A stretch of DNA of 64,000 nt from NCBI GenBank assembly GCA_956465555.1, contig OY101118.1:3307751-3371750 (forward strand). The letters are read 5' to 3'. This document shows, piece by piece, positions 34,301-44,123 of this stretch (its first letter is position 1; each line of letters starts with the position of its first letter). Under the pieces are notes generated by a model that saw only the letters and a program-made list of their open reading frames with translations, was not told the DNA's origin and did not search any database. Both the position numbers and the translations under genes were made by a program. This stretch comes from Nitzschia sp. pyKryTriq1 (taxonomy: Eukaryota > Bacillariophyta > Bacillariophyceae > Bacillariales > Bacillariaceae).

Positions 34301-34633
34301 CAAGTCATGATGATGCTGGTCAACATCAACATCATAAACAGCAACAGCAACAGTGACCGATGATTGCTGTTTTTGTTGTTGTTGTTGTTGTTGTTGTTCG
34401 TGATGGTCCTCGTCGTCGTTGTTAATGTTATCATGATCATCATGATCAGCATCTTCATCCTTGGCGTCCTGGTCGCCGTCTACGAGTCGTACTGCCAAAG
34501 TAGCGGTGCTTCTTGCTGTTGTTGGATCTACCATCATCATCATCATCATGGTGGCTTGTTCTTCGGTGGTGGTGGCGGCGGTCTCGTCGGTCGATGATGG
34601 ACGAGGAGTCGTCGCGGTGGTGCGATCCATCAT
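31346..34633 (-). CDS. Lys/Ser-rich repeat protein, unknown function
   Basis: 1095 residues, single exon. N-terminal third is low complexity: Met, Asp/His and Gln runs, then strongly basic KKAKKKKKNKKTN and KKNRKKKGRHLK. The remainder is built from a recurring short motif of the form (P)KRK(S/T)SKLKK followed by SSxK(K/N)KL and a few acidic residues. Examples are APKRKTSKLKKVPSRKKL, PKRKTSKLKKSSSEKKLLL and SRKSSLKLKKTSSKNKLAL. I count at least a dozen imperfect copies. A possible nuclear localisation is suggested by the KRK clusters. Spaced Lys/Ser clusters recall silaffins of diatom silica walls, but there is no signal peptide, so that role is doubtful. The C-terminal 100 residues are less repetitive, with no recognised domain. 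Confidence 0.7.
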   Translation of the reverse strand: MMDRTTATTPRPSSTDETAATTTEEQATMMMMMMVDPTTARSTATLAVRLVDGDQDAKDEDADHDDHDNINNDDEDHHEQQQQQQQQKQQSSVTVAVAVYDVDVDQHHHDLELPENDSIISQLSDEEPAAPVSIMSLVDDHCHEKSVTDTDADTDDDEDDTDAVILAAAAKQAKKKAKKKKKNKKTNMLKEHKKNRKKKGRHLKADADAHLGNSSRPSTTMESMEEAAAAAAARTSSRSSISKPMTRSQQVAATSKPVMRRSSSSKKKLALLLVEEDEQELSPAAAAPAPKRKTSRSRRGVLGKRGSSQKKLALLQVAAEEEATPSPLREERRNKAAPSKLLKKASSARNKLLTLQLDEEEEVNQGGVTEVEAGEMRSSRNKRSKNKVRSKSLSNIFSTTSKLKRSTTTTRSSRNLCVVEDDDGGNGDDDNEYTSLLLLLPQSQFPKRKSSKHLDKSSSTSSSSAKRKLEKVSSKSNLLSTEAAAPAAAAASFQKDEDEGMLVKDDTHIVRSPKRKSSKLRKSDSVQDGRLVDQQQLDHNKSSSSLSPTKSSNKRRLHGFVSKAEMEALLQSSPSYSSRKSSLKLKKTSSKNKLALEIEWDGGSAGARSHHEAEKPSLSPHGDSEATTTPVVSNTKKKSKNKRSLLIHLSSSTKDLLGALEVLSLSDEDHTKEDKEAARAASRIQTDTKTQGKLRGRHHFSRIVRRVMGINRIFGGKPPRQEQQEGAAGGNMVTTAGQRLEEDKVALVEASAASSSDRMSSLLRNPSNKRLIDLQREPSKNKVSFQDHIESSSISSGVETRPKAPKRKTSKLKKVPSRKKLPVEVEMDQDARKSKSSKIKKSSGRYQLLQDDGIPKSPKRKTSKLKKSSSEKKLLLDVDADCGKLVEVDLPLVSPRRKSSKVKTHPSKHKPTTLKVEKKEAVNEVDSLDVHRKAPKRKDAKVNKSRGPKLVEKNGSKIEASSPNDNPFPLVVEVDEEVSKSLSLLKHKETISVPCPPLYYQATEATSLSDASETYAHFPPPLVSISSGSVCHSIETFETEFFDTTDLAPLLSPNNVLFQQEIIIEDSSQNAWEQHHQPLTSTSMHSAPGMLENGD

Positions 34634-36054
34634 GATGAAATGCGGCGGCGAGGCGTGGCGTGGCGGCGCGGTACAGTAGAAACAACAAAAAACGCTAGCT
34701 GCCTGCTTCTTGCTTCTTTTGTTCGTACCGTAGTTCGGGTGCTGCTGTTCTTGTTGGCTCGAGGATACTCGTACTAGGCCCCGGACTAGTTGGATGGATG
34801 GATGGATGGATGGATGGATGAATCAATGACTGGTGAACAATGGATGAATGAATAAACGAACGGACGGCTCGAAAGGACGATGAGAGGGACGACGACGGTG
34901 TAGAGCAATGATCGATGGATCCTCCTCCGTCCAACAATGATGATGGCGGCCGCCGCTAGCTCTGCGAAGGAAGAAGAGAAAAGAAGTTGCTCGATTGACC
35001 GCGTTCCTTGCTTGCTTGGAGAAAAAATGCTGCCAAGCTGCCGCTCGACCGTTTAGATATATATAAGCCTTTACCGAACGCTCCCAAGATGATTCACAGA
35101 TGAATAATATCGCATGCGACGTCGTTTCCGACATGAGGGGCTATACGTTTGTTCGTGAAAATAATGTCATTTGATCGTCGAAATAATATCATGTCGTATG
35201 GTATTCGTGGTCGGTGCCCACGAAGACCGCTTCACTACCTGACTCTCGAGCTCGCTCGCTTGAAACAAGCTTGAGCTTGCTGACCACAAACAATTTTGAA
35301 TGATAAACGACAAGCTTGCAACATCAACCAGCCAGCCACCATCCACTCCCCGCCCGTTCACGAAGAAACAAAGATTAGTACGAGATCGATCGAGATGAGC
35401 AGTCCTCCTCCTATGAGTAGTAGAGCTGCTAAATTAGACAGTGCACTTTTTCGCTGCTTTACGATATACTCTACTAGCTAGTAGAGCAGTCGTCCTCGCA
35501 TGGTCAAGAGTCCCGACGCACTGGATAGTACTGCTAGTAGTAGAACTAATAGTATCATAACTAGTATACTCGATACTACTGGATACTGCTAGAAGAAACG
35601 AGAGAAGTCTTCTGAAAGAGACGATATACAGAAGGACAACAACCAAGAACAAATAATAATGATGCCCTTATTGGCCGTGGTCATCATCTCGGCCCATTTA
35701 TCCTCCTGCTCCTACTCTAGAGAGCAAGTAGTCGTAGTTGTAGTACTAGTAGAGAACTTCGTATTCGATCAGCAGATGCCGAGGAGGGCCGCACAAGACG
35801 TACCTTACTACTACTACTATGTCATTTGTTTGTTCTTGATCCTATTGATTGATAGAAGAAGTGTTACTTGCTTAATTTTATAAAATTATACTATTATTCA
35901 TAATGATTTACCATACTACTATAGCTATAGCTACATGCAATAAATGCTAGCGTGAGGAGTGTTGTGTGTTCTTGTCGTTGTTGTTGTTGTTGTTGTTGTT
36001 GTGGATGTTGTTCGAAAAACGAAACAAAAATCCCAAGTCGGCGGCGTTTATCGT
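34634..36054. other. Intergenic spacer
   Basis: Holds GATG tetramers (34791-34820), a plus-strand TATATATAAG (about 35057-35066) without a recognised gene behind it, and CTA/TAG triplets (35400-35560). No gene recognised. Confidence 0.4.
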
Positions 36055-37338
36055 CTATTCCGACTTTTTGTGGGAGGAGGAGGAGGAGGGATGTTCTTGT
36101 TGTTGTCGTCGGTACTCTTCCATACCGGCAGTTTGCTGATCAATCCAGCCGCCTGGTTGGAAGGCTGCCCAGTTGGTAGTAGTGAAGTGGTCTCGTTCAT
36201 TGTGGATGACATGTTCGTACATGAGCTCGTTCAACTTGTGAAGGTTGAAGAAGGGGACCATTGGGTAGCAGTGATGCTCGGCGTGGAAGTTGGTATCCCA
36301 GAGCAAGACTCGCATCAACAAGTTGGTTCGGCAGCTGCGAGTGTTCTGGAGACAGTTGGGGTCTCGATTGACTTCACAGTCGGCATGTTCCAAGTTGCGG
36401 CAGTAGTTGACAACTGGATATCCGGCGATGACAGGGACGATCCACCAAAAGAACATTCGTTGAAGGCCTTCGGTGGTTCGACCAAAAATGGCAAAGAAGG
36501 CGATCCAGTGGAGAAGCTGGATCTGAGCCGTTCGTTGAAGGTCTTCCATGATGCCGCTTTCCTTGGTGTAGTAAAAGTCGCCCAAGGACCAGGACGTTCC
36601 CGAGTAATCCACCGGGATGCCGGCGGCGGAGTAGAGGACGCGGCAGATGCGGCACTTGAAAGTGTAAAAGACGTCCAAGAACTGACGAATATAGGCAATG
36701 CGTCCAAGGGGGACGTTGCGGAACGCCTTGTTCTCGAGGACGTCTCTCGAGTAGTAGCTCGTAAGCTCGGGGTCCTTGTCGATGTTGTTGGTGTAGGTGT
36801 GGTGCTGTTTGTGCATGATACGCTCATGCTTTCCAAACTCAAAGCAAAACACACCCGTGTAAAAGAGAACGAGGTCGTTGATCCACTTGGACTTGAAGGC
36901 GTTGCGGTGGAGGAACTCGTGTTGTCCTGCGAACGCAAAGCATTGGAATTGGAATCCATAGAAAAAGTAGAGAGGAATAAAGATCAAAAGCTTTTCACGA
37001 GTAAAGCTTTCCTCGTCGTCTTCATCGATCATGCTCCAGGGGAAGACGCCGAGCTTGTTGATAGCAGCGATAGTCGCAGCCATGATACCGAGATTGGTAA
37101 AGAGGCGTTTGAGGCCTTTGTAGTCCGATTTCTTCATGAGACCAATCAAGATGCCGTCGTCGAGGATTCGATCTCTCTTCTTGCGTTCAGAGTGCTTGAC
37201 ATCGGTCCAATCTTCGTTGTCTTGGTTCATGTTCTTCAAGCCATCGGTATCGGCTTGTTTGTCGAGGAGCTCAATCAACATGTCATTGGTGTTGCTGTCG
37301 CTTGGCTCGGGGAAAAATGGTCTTGCATTGGGCGGCAT
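36055..37338 (-). CDS. Membrane fatty-acid desaturase-like di-iron protein
   Basis: 427 residues, single exon. Shows the three histidine boxes of integral-membrane desaturases: GQHEFLH (His140-His144), HERIMHKQHH (His171-His180) and HAEHH (352-356). The last sits in the context LLWDTNFHAEHHCYPMVPF. Hydrophobic segments flank the boxes (about 82-100, 117-137, 155-168, 275-310). There is no N-terminal cytochrome b5 domain and no transit peptide. The HxxHH third box, rather than QxxHH, argues against the front-end class. Substrate cannot be read from sequence; the third-box context recalls a bacterial/algal group of uncharacterised desaturases. A hydroxylase or sphingolipid enzyme is possible. 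Start at 37338 is the first ATG of the frame. The plus strand is open for 475 codons here; I consider that a shadow. Confidence 0.88.
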   Translation of the reverse strand: MPPNARPFFPEPSDSNTNDMLIELLDKQADTDGLKNMNQDNEDWTDVKHSERKKRDRILDDGILIGLMKKSDYKGLKRLFTNLGIMAATIAAINKLGVFPWSMIDEDDEESFTREKLLIFIPLYFFYGFQFQCFAFAGQHEFLHRNAFKSKWINDLVLFYTGVFCFEFGKHERIMHKQHHTYTNNIDKDPELTSYYSRDVLENKAFRNVPLGRIAYIRQFLDVFYTFKCRICRVLYSAAGIPVDYSGTSWSLGDFYYTKESGIMEDLQRTAQIQLLHWIAFFAIFGRTTEGLQRMFFWWIVPVIAGYPVVNYCRNLEHADCEVNRDPNCLQNTRSCRTNLLMRVLLWDTNFHAEHHCYPMVPFFNLHKLNELMYEHVIHNERDHFTTTNWAAFQPGGWIDQQTAGMEEYRRQQQEHPSSSSSHKKSE

Positions 37339-38858
37339 GATGGTAACAGCGTGGTAGTAGTGAAATGTGGCTATGAAGCGATGTAAGGAATAACAAACAG
37401 AAAGGAGGGGACGAGATAGTGTTGCGTGTTCTTGCTGGTCCTACGACGATGCCGTCGCTCGTCTTTGAAATTTATGATGCCAACAATATCAAAATTGTAT
37501 CGTCGCAAAAATAATAGGTGTCAGACATCTGTCAGCGCCAGTATATCCTCATCAATCGATGTTGTTTTACGGACGATGACTTTTGAAAACGCGTTACGAC
37601 CATCCGATAACGTCAACTTTGCCCTCCGATGCCAATAACTGACTTCTTGACACCTCTCATGATTGATGTGATTGTTGATTGATATCCGCGCCATGTCAGA
37701 CAAATTTTGTGATCGATAATGTACCGGTACTGCTATTAGTAGTACAGTGTGAAACTCGACTTTTTGGCGAATCAATCAGGAAAGGTGGTCGGTGAGCGAG
37801 GTGCGTTGACATCATCGATTAATTTAGTATGGCGGCGTTTGATTTTGGATAACTGAAAATGCATCGGATCGTTAAATAAAATGCGAATGCATGACACCAC
37901 CAGCATTAAAGCTCCGTCCTTTTGGACGGAGGATTTACATGGTTGATGTCTACAGTACCCCGTTCGAAGGTATCGATTGACATCATCCGCTTCGAACTCC
38001 GGTAGTTTAGCAGTTAGTGGTTCCCTTCGAGCGGTTCTCTTTCTTGGGGACAGATGGACGCACTAATGTCAGGTAGGGCGGCGCAATTTCATTGTACTGT
38101 ATGTAGTATTGGAGGCATAAGAGGTGGTTCGCATTTACCTATTTCGTGGTAGAGTACCTGGACTGAACTGACAACTGACAGCACCTCTCTGTCGTCACAA
38201 ATAGCAGATGTTCCGAACCCAAGCTGCTACCGCTAGTAGCTAGCAAGCTGAAGATGCGATCCTACTAGTAGTACGACATGCTCTATATTTACGGTAGGTG
38301 TTTCAGCGAGGATCCGCCCGAGCGCGCATGATTGATATATCCATCATCCATCATCATACATCAATCATACTGTACTCTACGAATAGAGTGAGGACAATCA
38401 CATCATCATCATCATCATCATCATCGACGCACTCATCACTATCACACTATTTACAAACATCCCTCCTTCATGTTATCGGACAATCATGGTCACGACGACT
38501 CATTGTGATCCAACATAAGAAGAGTCTTGTTGAGAGGAATGTACTAGCATGGTACTCCATACCGTAATATCGGAGGAATACTGTGTGCGAACACAAAAGT
38601 AAAGCTCCTCTACCGCCGTCGGCGGCTGGCTTCTACTTTCTTTGACTTCTGTAAACTTACGAGGAAAGAAAGATGTATTGGCGTTCCTTCACGTTCAAAT
38701 ATGTGTAGTACGAGCATGCGAACTTCTACGTCCCTACTAGTAGAAGGTATTATACTACTACTATTCTAATACAAGGTCATCCCAAGCTACCCAGCAAAGA
38801 GAATCGAAATATCCCAAGAAGACAGTACACGTGCATGATCGACGCACTCCACAATCCA
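37339..38858. other. Intergenic spacer
   Basis: Contains a short perfect hairpin (37912-37931, listed), TACCGGTA palindromes near 37722, and CAT triplets near 38401-38426. No gene recognised. Confidence 0.4.
37912..37931. other. Perfect hairpin CTCCGTCC-TTTT-GGACGGAG
   Basis: Eight-base GC-rich inverted repeat around a four-base T loop. It lies in a spacer with no recognised transcript. Could be a structured RNA end or chance. Confidence 0.5.
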
Positions 38859-40328
38859 TTACCGAGCTTGTGCTCCGCTCGAATCGTCATATCGCTTGTC
38901 CAACAAGACGTAATCTTCCGGCGCAAACTCATCGTCCTCTGAGAAAGATAACAACGGTTGATTCAGTAGCCGAGCTACATCGGACGATCGGCCAGCAAAA
39001 GTGGATGGCGAGAGCGTCTGGAAGTATTTGTGTGCTGATGATGCCATTGGACTTTTGAAAAGTGCATGGCTATGATCATGCCCACCACTATCGTCTAGGA
39101 GTGGCACTTCGTTGCGACGGAGGAGCTTTGAACGGATTGATGATGGCGAGAAGGAGGAAAGGTCCGTCATGCTTTGCGCGTTTTGGTGTGCGGTTTGTTG
39201 AGCACAAGCTGGTGAGTCAGTTGACGATACTACCCACTCACTATTAGAGAGGTTGGACTCGGGGTTTGATATCCTTGTCTTCTTCCCAGGATTGTTGACT
39301 TCTTCTGGGAATATTCTTGGCGTCAATGTCTTCGCCTGCTGGTACTTCGAGTAACCACGCGGTGGGCTCTCGTCCTTGCTCGTTGCGTCTGGCAACGGGG
39401 GGCTTTTGCTTCGAACCACGCTAGAGCGAACGATCGATTTGTGCTCCCGTAGCGTGTGGGCAATCTTTTTGAGGATTTCCTTGTCGTCGAGCTCGACCCA
39501 TGATAACGATTCCAATCGAGTACTACTCTCTCGCTGTTTTCGGTTTCTCTTCCCTTTTATGCCGCAACCGCTGGCAGAGTCGTTCCGCCAAAACTTTACG
39601 CAGTGTTGATCCTTTGTCACTTCGCGACCACCAATAGTACTATTAGTAATAGGAGGATCCTCTTGCGTCTCGTCTTCTTGCACCTCCATGATCAACGTCA
39701 TGACACGTTTGGCAATGTTGGCCTTGTCGCACTTGCTCGCAGTTTGGTACTTATCCTTGAATGGTTCGAGGATCGATAAGAAGCGACGATTGCCAGGATG
39801 CTCAAAGAAGCCCCGGCCGCGGCCGCAAAGGACATCCCACTTTTCTGGAATATTGTCTTTTGTTGCTGATATGCTATGACTCGCGATCGCTCGGACGTCA
39901 TTTGAGCCAAGAACTGGTGAAAACCGTTTGGAACATACCCGTTCATTATGGTGTTCTTGTTGATCCGAGGAAGACGCCGAACAAGATGCAACAGAACTAC
40001 TAGTACTAGCCTCATCAGCAGAGCCGCCGGCGACAGCAGAGTTATGAATATTGGTGGCAAGGTTGATATCATCGATACTTACGAAAAATCCGCTTGAGAA
40101 TTCTTCATCCATCAGCAGGATATCAAACGAGATTTGAAGTTCGTCTTGTTGTTGAAACTTAGCAGTCGGCAAGAGTACCAACATGTAATTTTTGTACGGC
40201 GGGGTGGTGATCGTTCTCAACACAATTATTTGGATCGTGCGTATTATTTTATTATTGAAATGCTTTGATGCGCTGTGGCGACTACTAACTGGCGACGGTT
40301 TCGTTTTATGAGTTTGCCTCGGAGTCAT
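38859..40328 (-). CDS. DUF6824-type domain protein, copy 4
   Basis: 489 residues from 40328. A later in-frame ATG at 40112 (MDEEFSSGFF) would give 417 residues and may be the true start, since the first 72 residues look like translated leader. The DUF6824-like domain spans about residues 164-295 with KWDVLCGRGRGFFEHPGNRR, ILEPFKDKYQTASKCDKA, CVKFWRND and WVELDDKEILKKIAHTLREH. Here the gap between the halves is short and not Ala/Gln rich, unlike copies 1-3, so this may be closer to the ancestral layout. A basic patch (KGKRNRKQR) lies inside the domain. The C-terminus is Ser-rich with LLRRNEVPLL and an acidic end. Function unknown. Confidence 0.8.
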   Translation of the reverse strand: MTPRQTHKTKPSPVSSRHSASKHFNNKIIRTIQIIVLRTITTPPYKNYMLVLLPTAKFQQQDELQISFDILLMDEEFSSGFFVSIDDINLATNIHNSAVAGGSADEASTSSSVASCSASSSDQQEHHNERVCSKRFSPVLGSNDVRAIASHSISATKDNIPEKWDVLCGRGRGFFEHPGNRRFLSILEPFKDKYQTASKCDKANIAKRVMTLIMEVQEDETQEDPPITNSTIGGREVTKDQHCVKFWRNDSASGCGIKGKRNRKQRESSTRLESLSWVELDDKEILKKIAHTLREHKSIVRSSVVRSKSPPLPDATSKDESPPRGYSKYQQAKTLTPRIFPEEVNNPGKKTRISNPESNLSNSEWVVSSTDSPACAQQTAHQNAQSMTDLSSFSPSSIRSKLLRRNEVPLLDDSGGHDHSHALFKSPMASSAHKYFQTLSPSTFAGRSSDVARLLNQPLLSFSEDDEFAPEDYVLLDKRYDDSSGAQAR

Positions 40329-41480
40329 CGTGGACTAAGGTGATGGTGCCAAACACCACGCTTACAACAACAACAACAACGGCAATAACAGCAAAATTCT
40401 CGCGATTGCAAAAGCAGCGTGTATGCGACTTCGATGTGGCCAGTATGATTCAATTCATGATTGGGCATGATTCAAAACGCATTGTTGGATTTAAGCCCGA
40501 TCTCGCCAGATACTATCTTGTTAAGTAAAAGATTAGTGTCGTTCCATAAGCCTCACGACATTTCCCAAACTTGGATTGTTCCAGGAACTCCGCGGATGCG
40601 GATGATGACGATTCCCACGATTCGAGCAGGATGGGCACGGCAACATTGCTTGGTGGATTACTTGTGGACAGCAAGACATGCAGTCTTGATGCAGTCAGTC
40701 ATCCGGTACAGGTTATGAGCTTTCGTAGAGGGAAGTGTGCGTACCTATCACGCCTCTCGTCGCGCGGTTTTCAAGCCGGACGAGACTACCGGTACAGTAC
40801 GTATTACCACGACGACGACTCAGTCACACTCCTCACTCACCTCCTTGAATTATTGTATCTTCGATACTCTACTAGAGTACTAGCAGTAGTAGAACGGTCA
40901 TGACGAAAGACCGATCACAAAAAATAAAAGAATAATCCAAACCAACAACTACTTACTCCTTCCATCCCCTCTCCTCCTCTAATATAAGTGGCTACACTCT
41001 CAACGACAATATCTTGATTCCTTCCTTGTGAGACAAGAATGATCGTCATGGCGATGACGAGAAGAATCGATATAAGAACCGATGAGGAGCCAGCGGCAGT
41101 ATAGCAAAATGAGACAAGCAACGCGCGAAAATTCAAGCTCGTCTTTGCGGACCGAATAACCTCTACGGGTACTATTTGGTATCGTACTTGATTGCGATGA
41201 TGACGAATCAGATACGGTCTAACAATGGACTGACCACAGCAGGAGTCGACCTAGCGTCGTTTTCTTCCTACTACTAAAGCCCTCCAAAGGGGAAAAGGTG
41301 CTTTTTCAAGGCGGCGGACACTGGCTGTTACTACCATCACTTCAAAATCAAAAGTGGGCATCTAAGACGATTAAGTGTCTAGAAGTAGTAGTGCGTGGAA
41401 TGTGAGAAAGAACCATCGGCGGGCGGCGGTTAGCAAGGGTGAGGAGAGTGATCATCAAACAGCGTAAGTAGTGCATGCCT
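40329..41480. other. Intergenic spacer
   Basis: AAC triplets (about 40363-40382) and CTA/TAG motifs. The last 140 bases before the HSF stop share sequence with the region 3' of the second HSF gene (CAAAATCAAAAGTGGG at about 41343 against CAAAATCAGAAGTGGG at about 44014). This marks a duplicated 3' flank. Confidence 0.5.
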
Positions 41481-42603
41481 CTAGAGGCCAACACCTCCGT
41501 TGCCAAAAGTCTTGATGATTTCCTGCACAATATCCTCAGGAGTGTTATGAAAAAACGAGGATGAAATCGTTGGCAACTCGGAATGTGCCTTTGGTGGGCG
41601 CTGGACCGGCATCGTCATCGGCGATCGTGGTGGGTCGTTTTGTCGCAAATCAAAAAGTCCAGAAGATCCAGTGCTTATGCTTCTCATGGTAGAGTTGAGG
41701 CTTTTATGACGGTTTGCGATGCTGTTTGCTGTCATGATCAGCATGGGCTTGCTCCCTTCTTGTGGGGTGGTCGTCCTCAAGTCGGCTGTATTCTTGATCG
41801 AATCATTTCGAAAGTCGATCAACTCGAATTCTTCCTCGACCTCGGTTCCCGACTCGCTATCGGACGAGGAGGACGCGTCTTCTTTGAGCATCATCCGCTT
41901 CATTGCAGCAGCAGAGGCTGCTGCTGCTGGCTGACCACCACCAGTCTTCCTGATGGAGTTCACCTTCTTGTTCTTCTTCGCGGATTTTGCCGCTTTCGCT
42001 TGCGAAGCAGCAGAATCTTCGACTAGCGCCAAGGAGTCCCCCCCGTTGCCTCCTCGATCCGTTCGATTAATCTTTTCGATAAGATCGAACCGATTTCGTT
42101 GAAAGTTGGGATGGTGATAGCATCCTCGAAGAGGTCCCTCGTTTATTCGAACGTACTTGTACATCGATAACCTATAAATGAATGATAGGAATGATGATGA
42201 TGATTACGAGGTGAAACCATATACAATAGATTGTTAGATCACGGCGGAACACACGTAGTACACTCAGTATTAGAAGGAGCAAGAAAACAGGCGGCACTTA
42301 CTGTCGAAGGAATGATTTATATTGTGAGTGCCGACAATACAGAGGCATGACACGGCTTGCGAACTCCTTGTGCTTGTGAACTTTGAACATCTTTCCACAA
42401 GGGAGCCACGAGACAATGTGCTCATGCCCGAGTGACTCGGCATCGTTCAGCATGTCGTTCAAGCGGAAAGGAAATCGTTTTTGGTGCGGTGCAGCTGCTC
42501 CAGCAGTCGGTGATTTCTTGGTGCTGCTGTTCTTGCCAGCCTCGGCGGGTGCTCGTCCAGGAGCAACTACAAGTCTTTCATCGTCTTTGTTGGTGATCAT
42601 CAT
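41481..42603 (-). CDS. Heat shock transcription factor, tandem copy A
   Basis: DNA-binding regulator of the HSF family, expected in the nucleus. Exon 1 42603-42302 and exon 2 42171-41481, with a 130-bp intron (GTAAGT...TATAG, phase 2), give 330 residues. The HSF DNA-binding domain begins at FPFRLNDMLNDAE and runs through IVSWLPCGKMFKVH, FASRVMPLYCRHSQYKSFL, RQ-LSMYKYVRINEGP, and HHPNFQRNRFDLIEKINR. The intron cuts the recognition region at RQ|L, matching the conserved intron place in plant HSFs (SFVRQL). The C-terminal part is Ser/Lys/Ala rich with an acidic stretch (EVEEEFELIDF). I see no clear heptad-repeat HR-A/B region, as in many short diatom HSFs. Near-identical copy lies 1.5 kb upstream on the same strand. 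Confidence 0.9.
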
Positions 42604-44123
42604 TGTGAGTCAGTGTAATATGGTCGGTGGTCGATGTTGGAGTATGCTGCTCTTTGTGAATATGTTGATGGTACGTTCGATTGAACTCGAGGAAGTTTTC
42701 GGTTTTATGGGCTCACTCCGAATTCTCCGGACAACAAGTGTTGGTGACGATGACGACTGTGGCTTCATATATGAGACATACTGCACTGTAAGTCAATGGA
42801 ACAGGATGCTTCGAACCGACATTATTTCTTGATCCTGAACACATAGTGTAACTTACTGATATTGGAAAATGCAGGAAAGTTCGGATCATCGGAAACAGCG
42901 CTTTTATCTTTGTGGGCTTAAGATGGACGATTCCTCAACCGTGGATTGAACTTGAAGTGGGGGGTGGCTCCATTCAAAAGTTACGGATGAACGAATCTCC
43001 GTGTCCAAGCTGATATCATCGCCTGCCTGTCTACGGTTTTGGTTCCTTTAAGAAACTTATTATCAACCCCAACTATATAAAGGACGCCTTATTAGAGAAT
43101 GTCCGAATGTGCGCAATTTTCGTAATAAGGCATGTTCGACATTGCCAGAGAGAGGACGTCAATTATAAAAATCATGCTTCGCTCTTGTTCTTTTTCGAAT
43201 AAATAATGCGTCTATTCACAGATCGATCATCTTCTTTCTGATTACATCATTATTTGTGCATTAATGTTCTCCTTGAATTGTTTCTTTGAACTTCTTGAAA
43301 ATAGCGCGGGCTATTTTCAATGATAAGCCGAGATTCACCGAGGCGGAAAAAGTGCCGGTGCTGGTAGTGGCGTGTTGAGCTGTCCCGTGCCAGGTACGTA
43401 AAGTGTACCGGCACAGTAATTTGTAAAGTTGTACGTCTGTACTACCGTACCTGGTACCGGTACCGGTGCCGGTACAATACCGTTGCAGTCTCGGTCATGA
43501 GCTCTAGTACTAGATGTGCTTGTACCGCTCCTTCGGGCGCTAAGATATTGACAGTAGTGCAGTGCTACCGGTAGCTACCGGTACAGCAGCTCTCTAGAGC
43601 AGACCCCTAGACGAAAGGCAGACTCACAATCATCTACTTCGGTATCAGATGACCCGAAGGGCTACTAGACTTTCCAAGATGATATCTCGATTCCTTGTGT
43701 GACCCGAGGATGTTGGCGTTGAGAATGCACCGACGATGAGCGAGAAGCTACTCCTCTACTAGTAGTACTAGTATAGATACACCGCAGAGTGGAAGCGCTA
43801 CGAACTTTGAAACTCCTCTGTGAGATCTAGATAACACGGAACAGTACGAGTACTGGTGAATATTAATATCACGCTTGATTGCAACTAGTATGACCAATCA
43901 TAAACGGTCGAAGAAAGGACTTGCCGTTGCTACTAATCAAATTGACATGCGCGCCGCCATCACCAAGGAGACGTCGCGTCGTTGCCAGCCACTGGAGTAT
44001 AGCCATCATTTCAAAATCAGAAGTGGGTATTATAGAATAAAAGTCTAGCTGGAATGTGAAAAACGATCGGACGGGAAGCCAGGATGAGGAGTCGTCATCA
44101 AACAGCGGAAGTGCATGCTAGGA
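42604..44123. other. Spacer between the two HSF genes
   Basis: Upstream region of copy A and 3' flank of copy B. Possible heat-shock element pairs are GAAAGTTC (42875-42882) and TTCTTGAA (43292-43299). A TATATAAAG lies at about 43074-43082 on the plus strand. From 43370 to 43600 the sequence is dense in GTACCGGTAC-type palindromes. No gene seen. Confidence 0.45.

Noticed and set aside
35959-37386. 475-codon open frame on the plus strand over the desaturase gene
   Set aside because: Antisense shadow of a gene with clear His boxes; the frame shows no recognisable domain.
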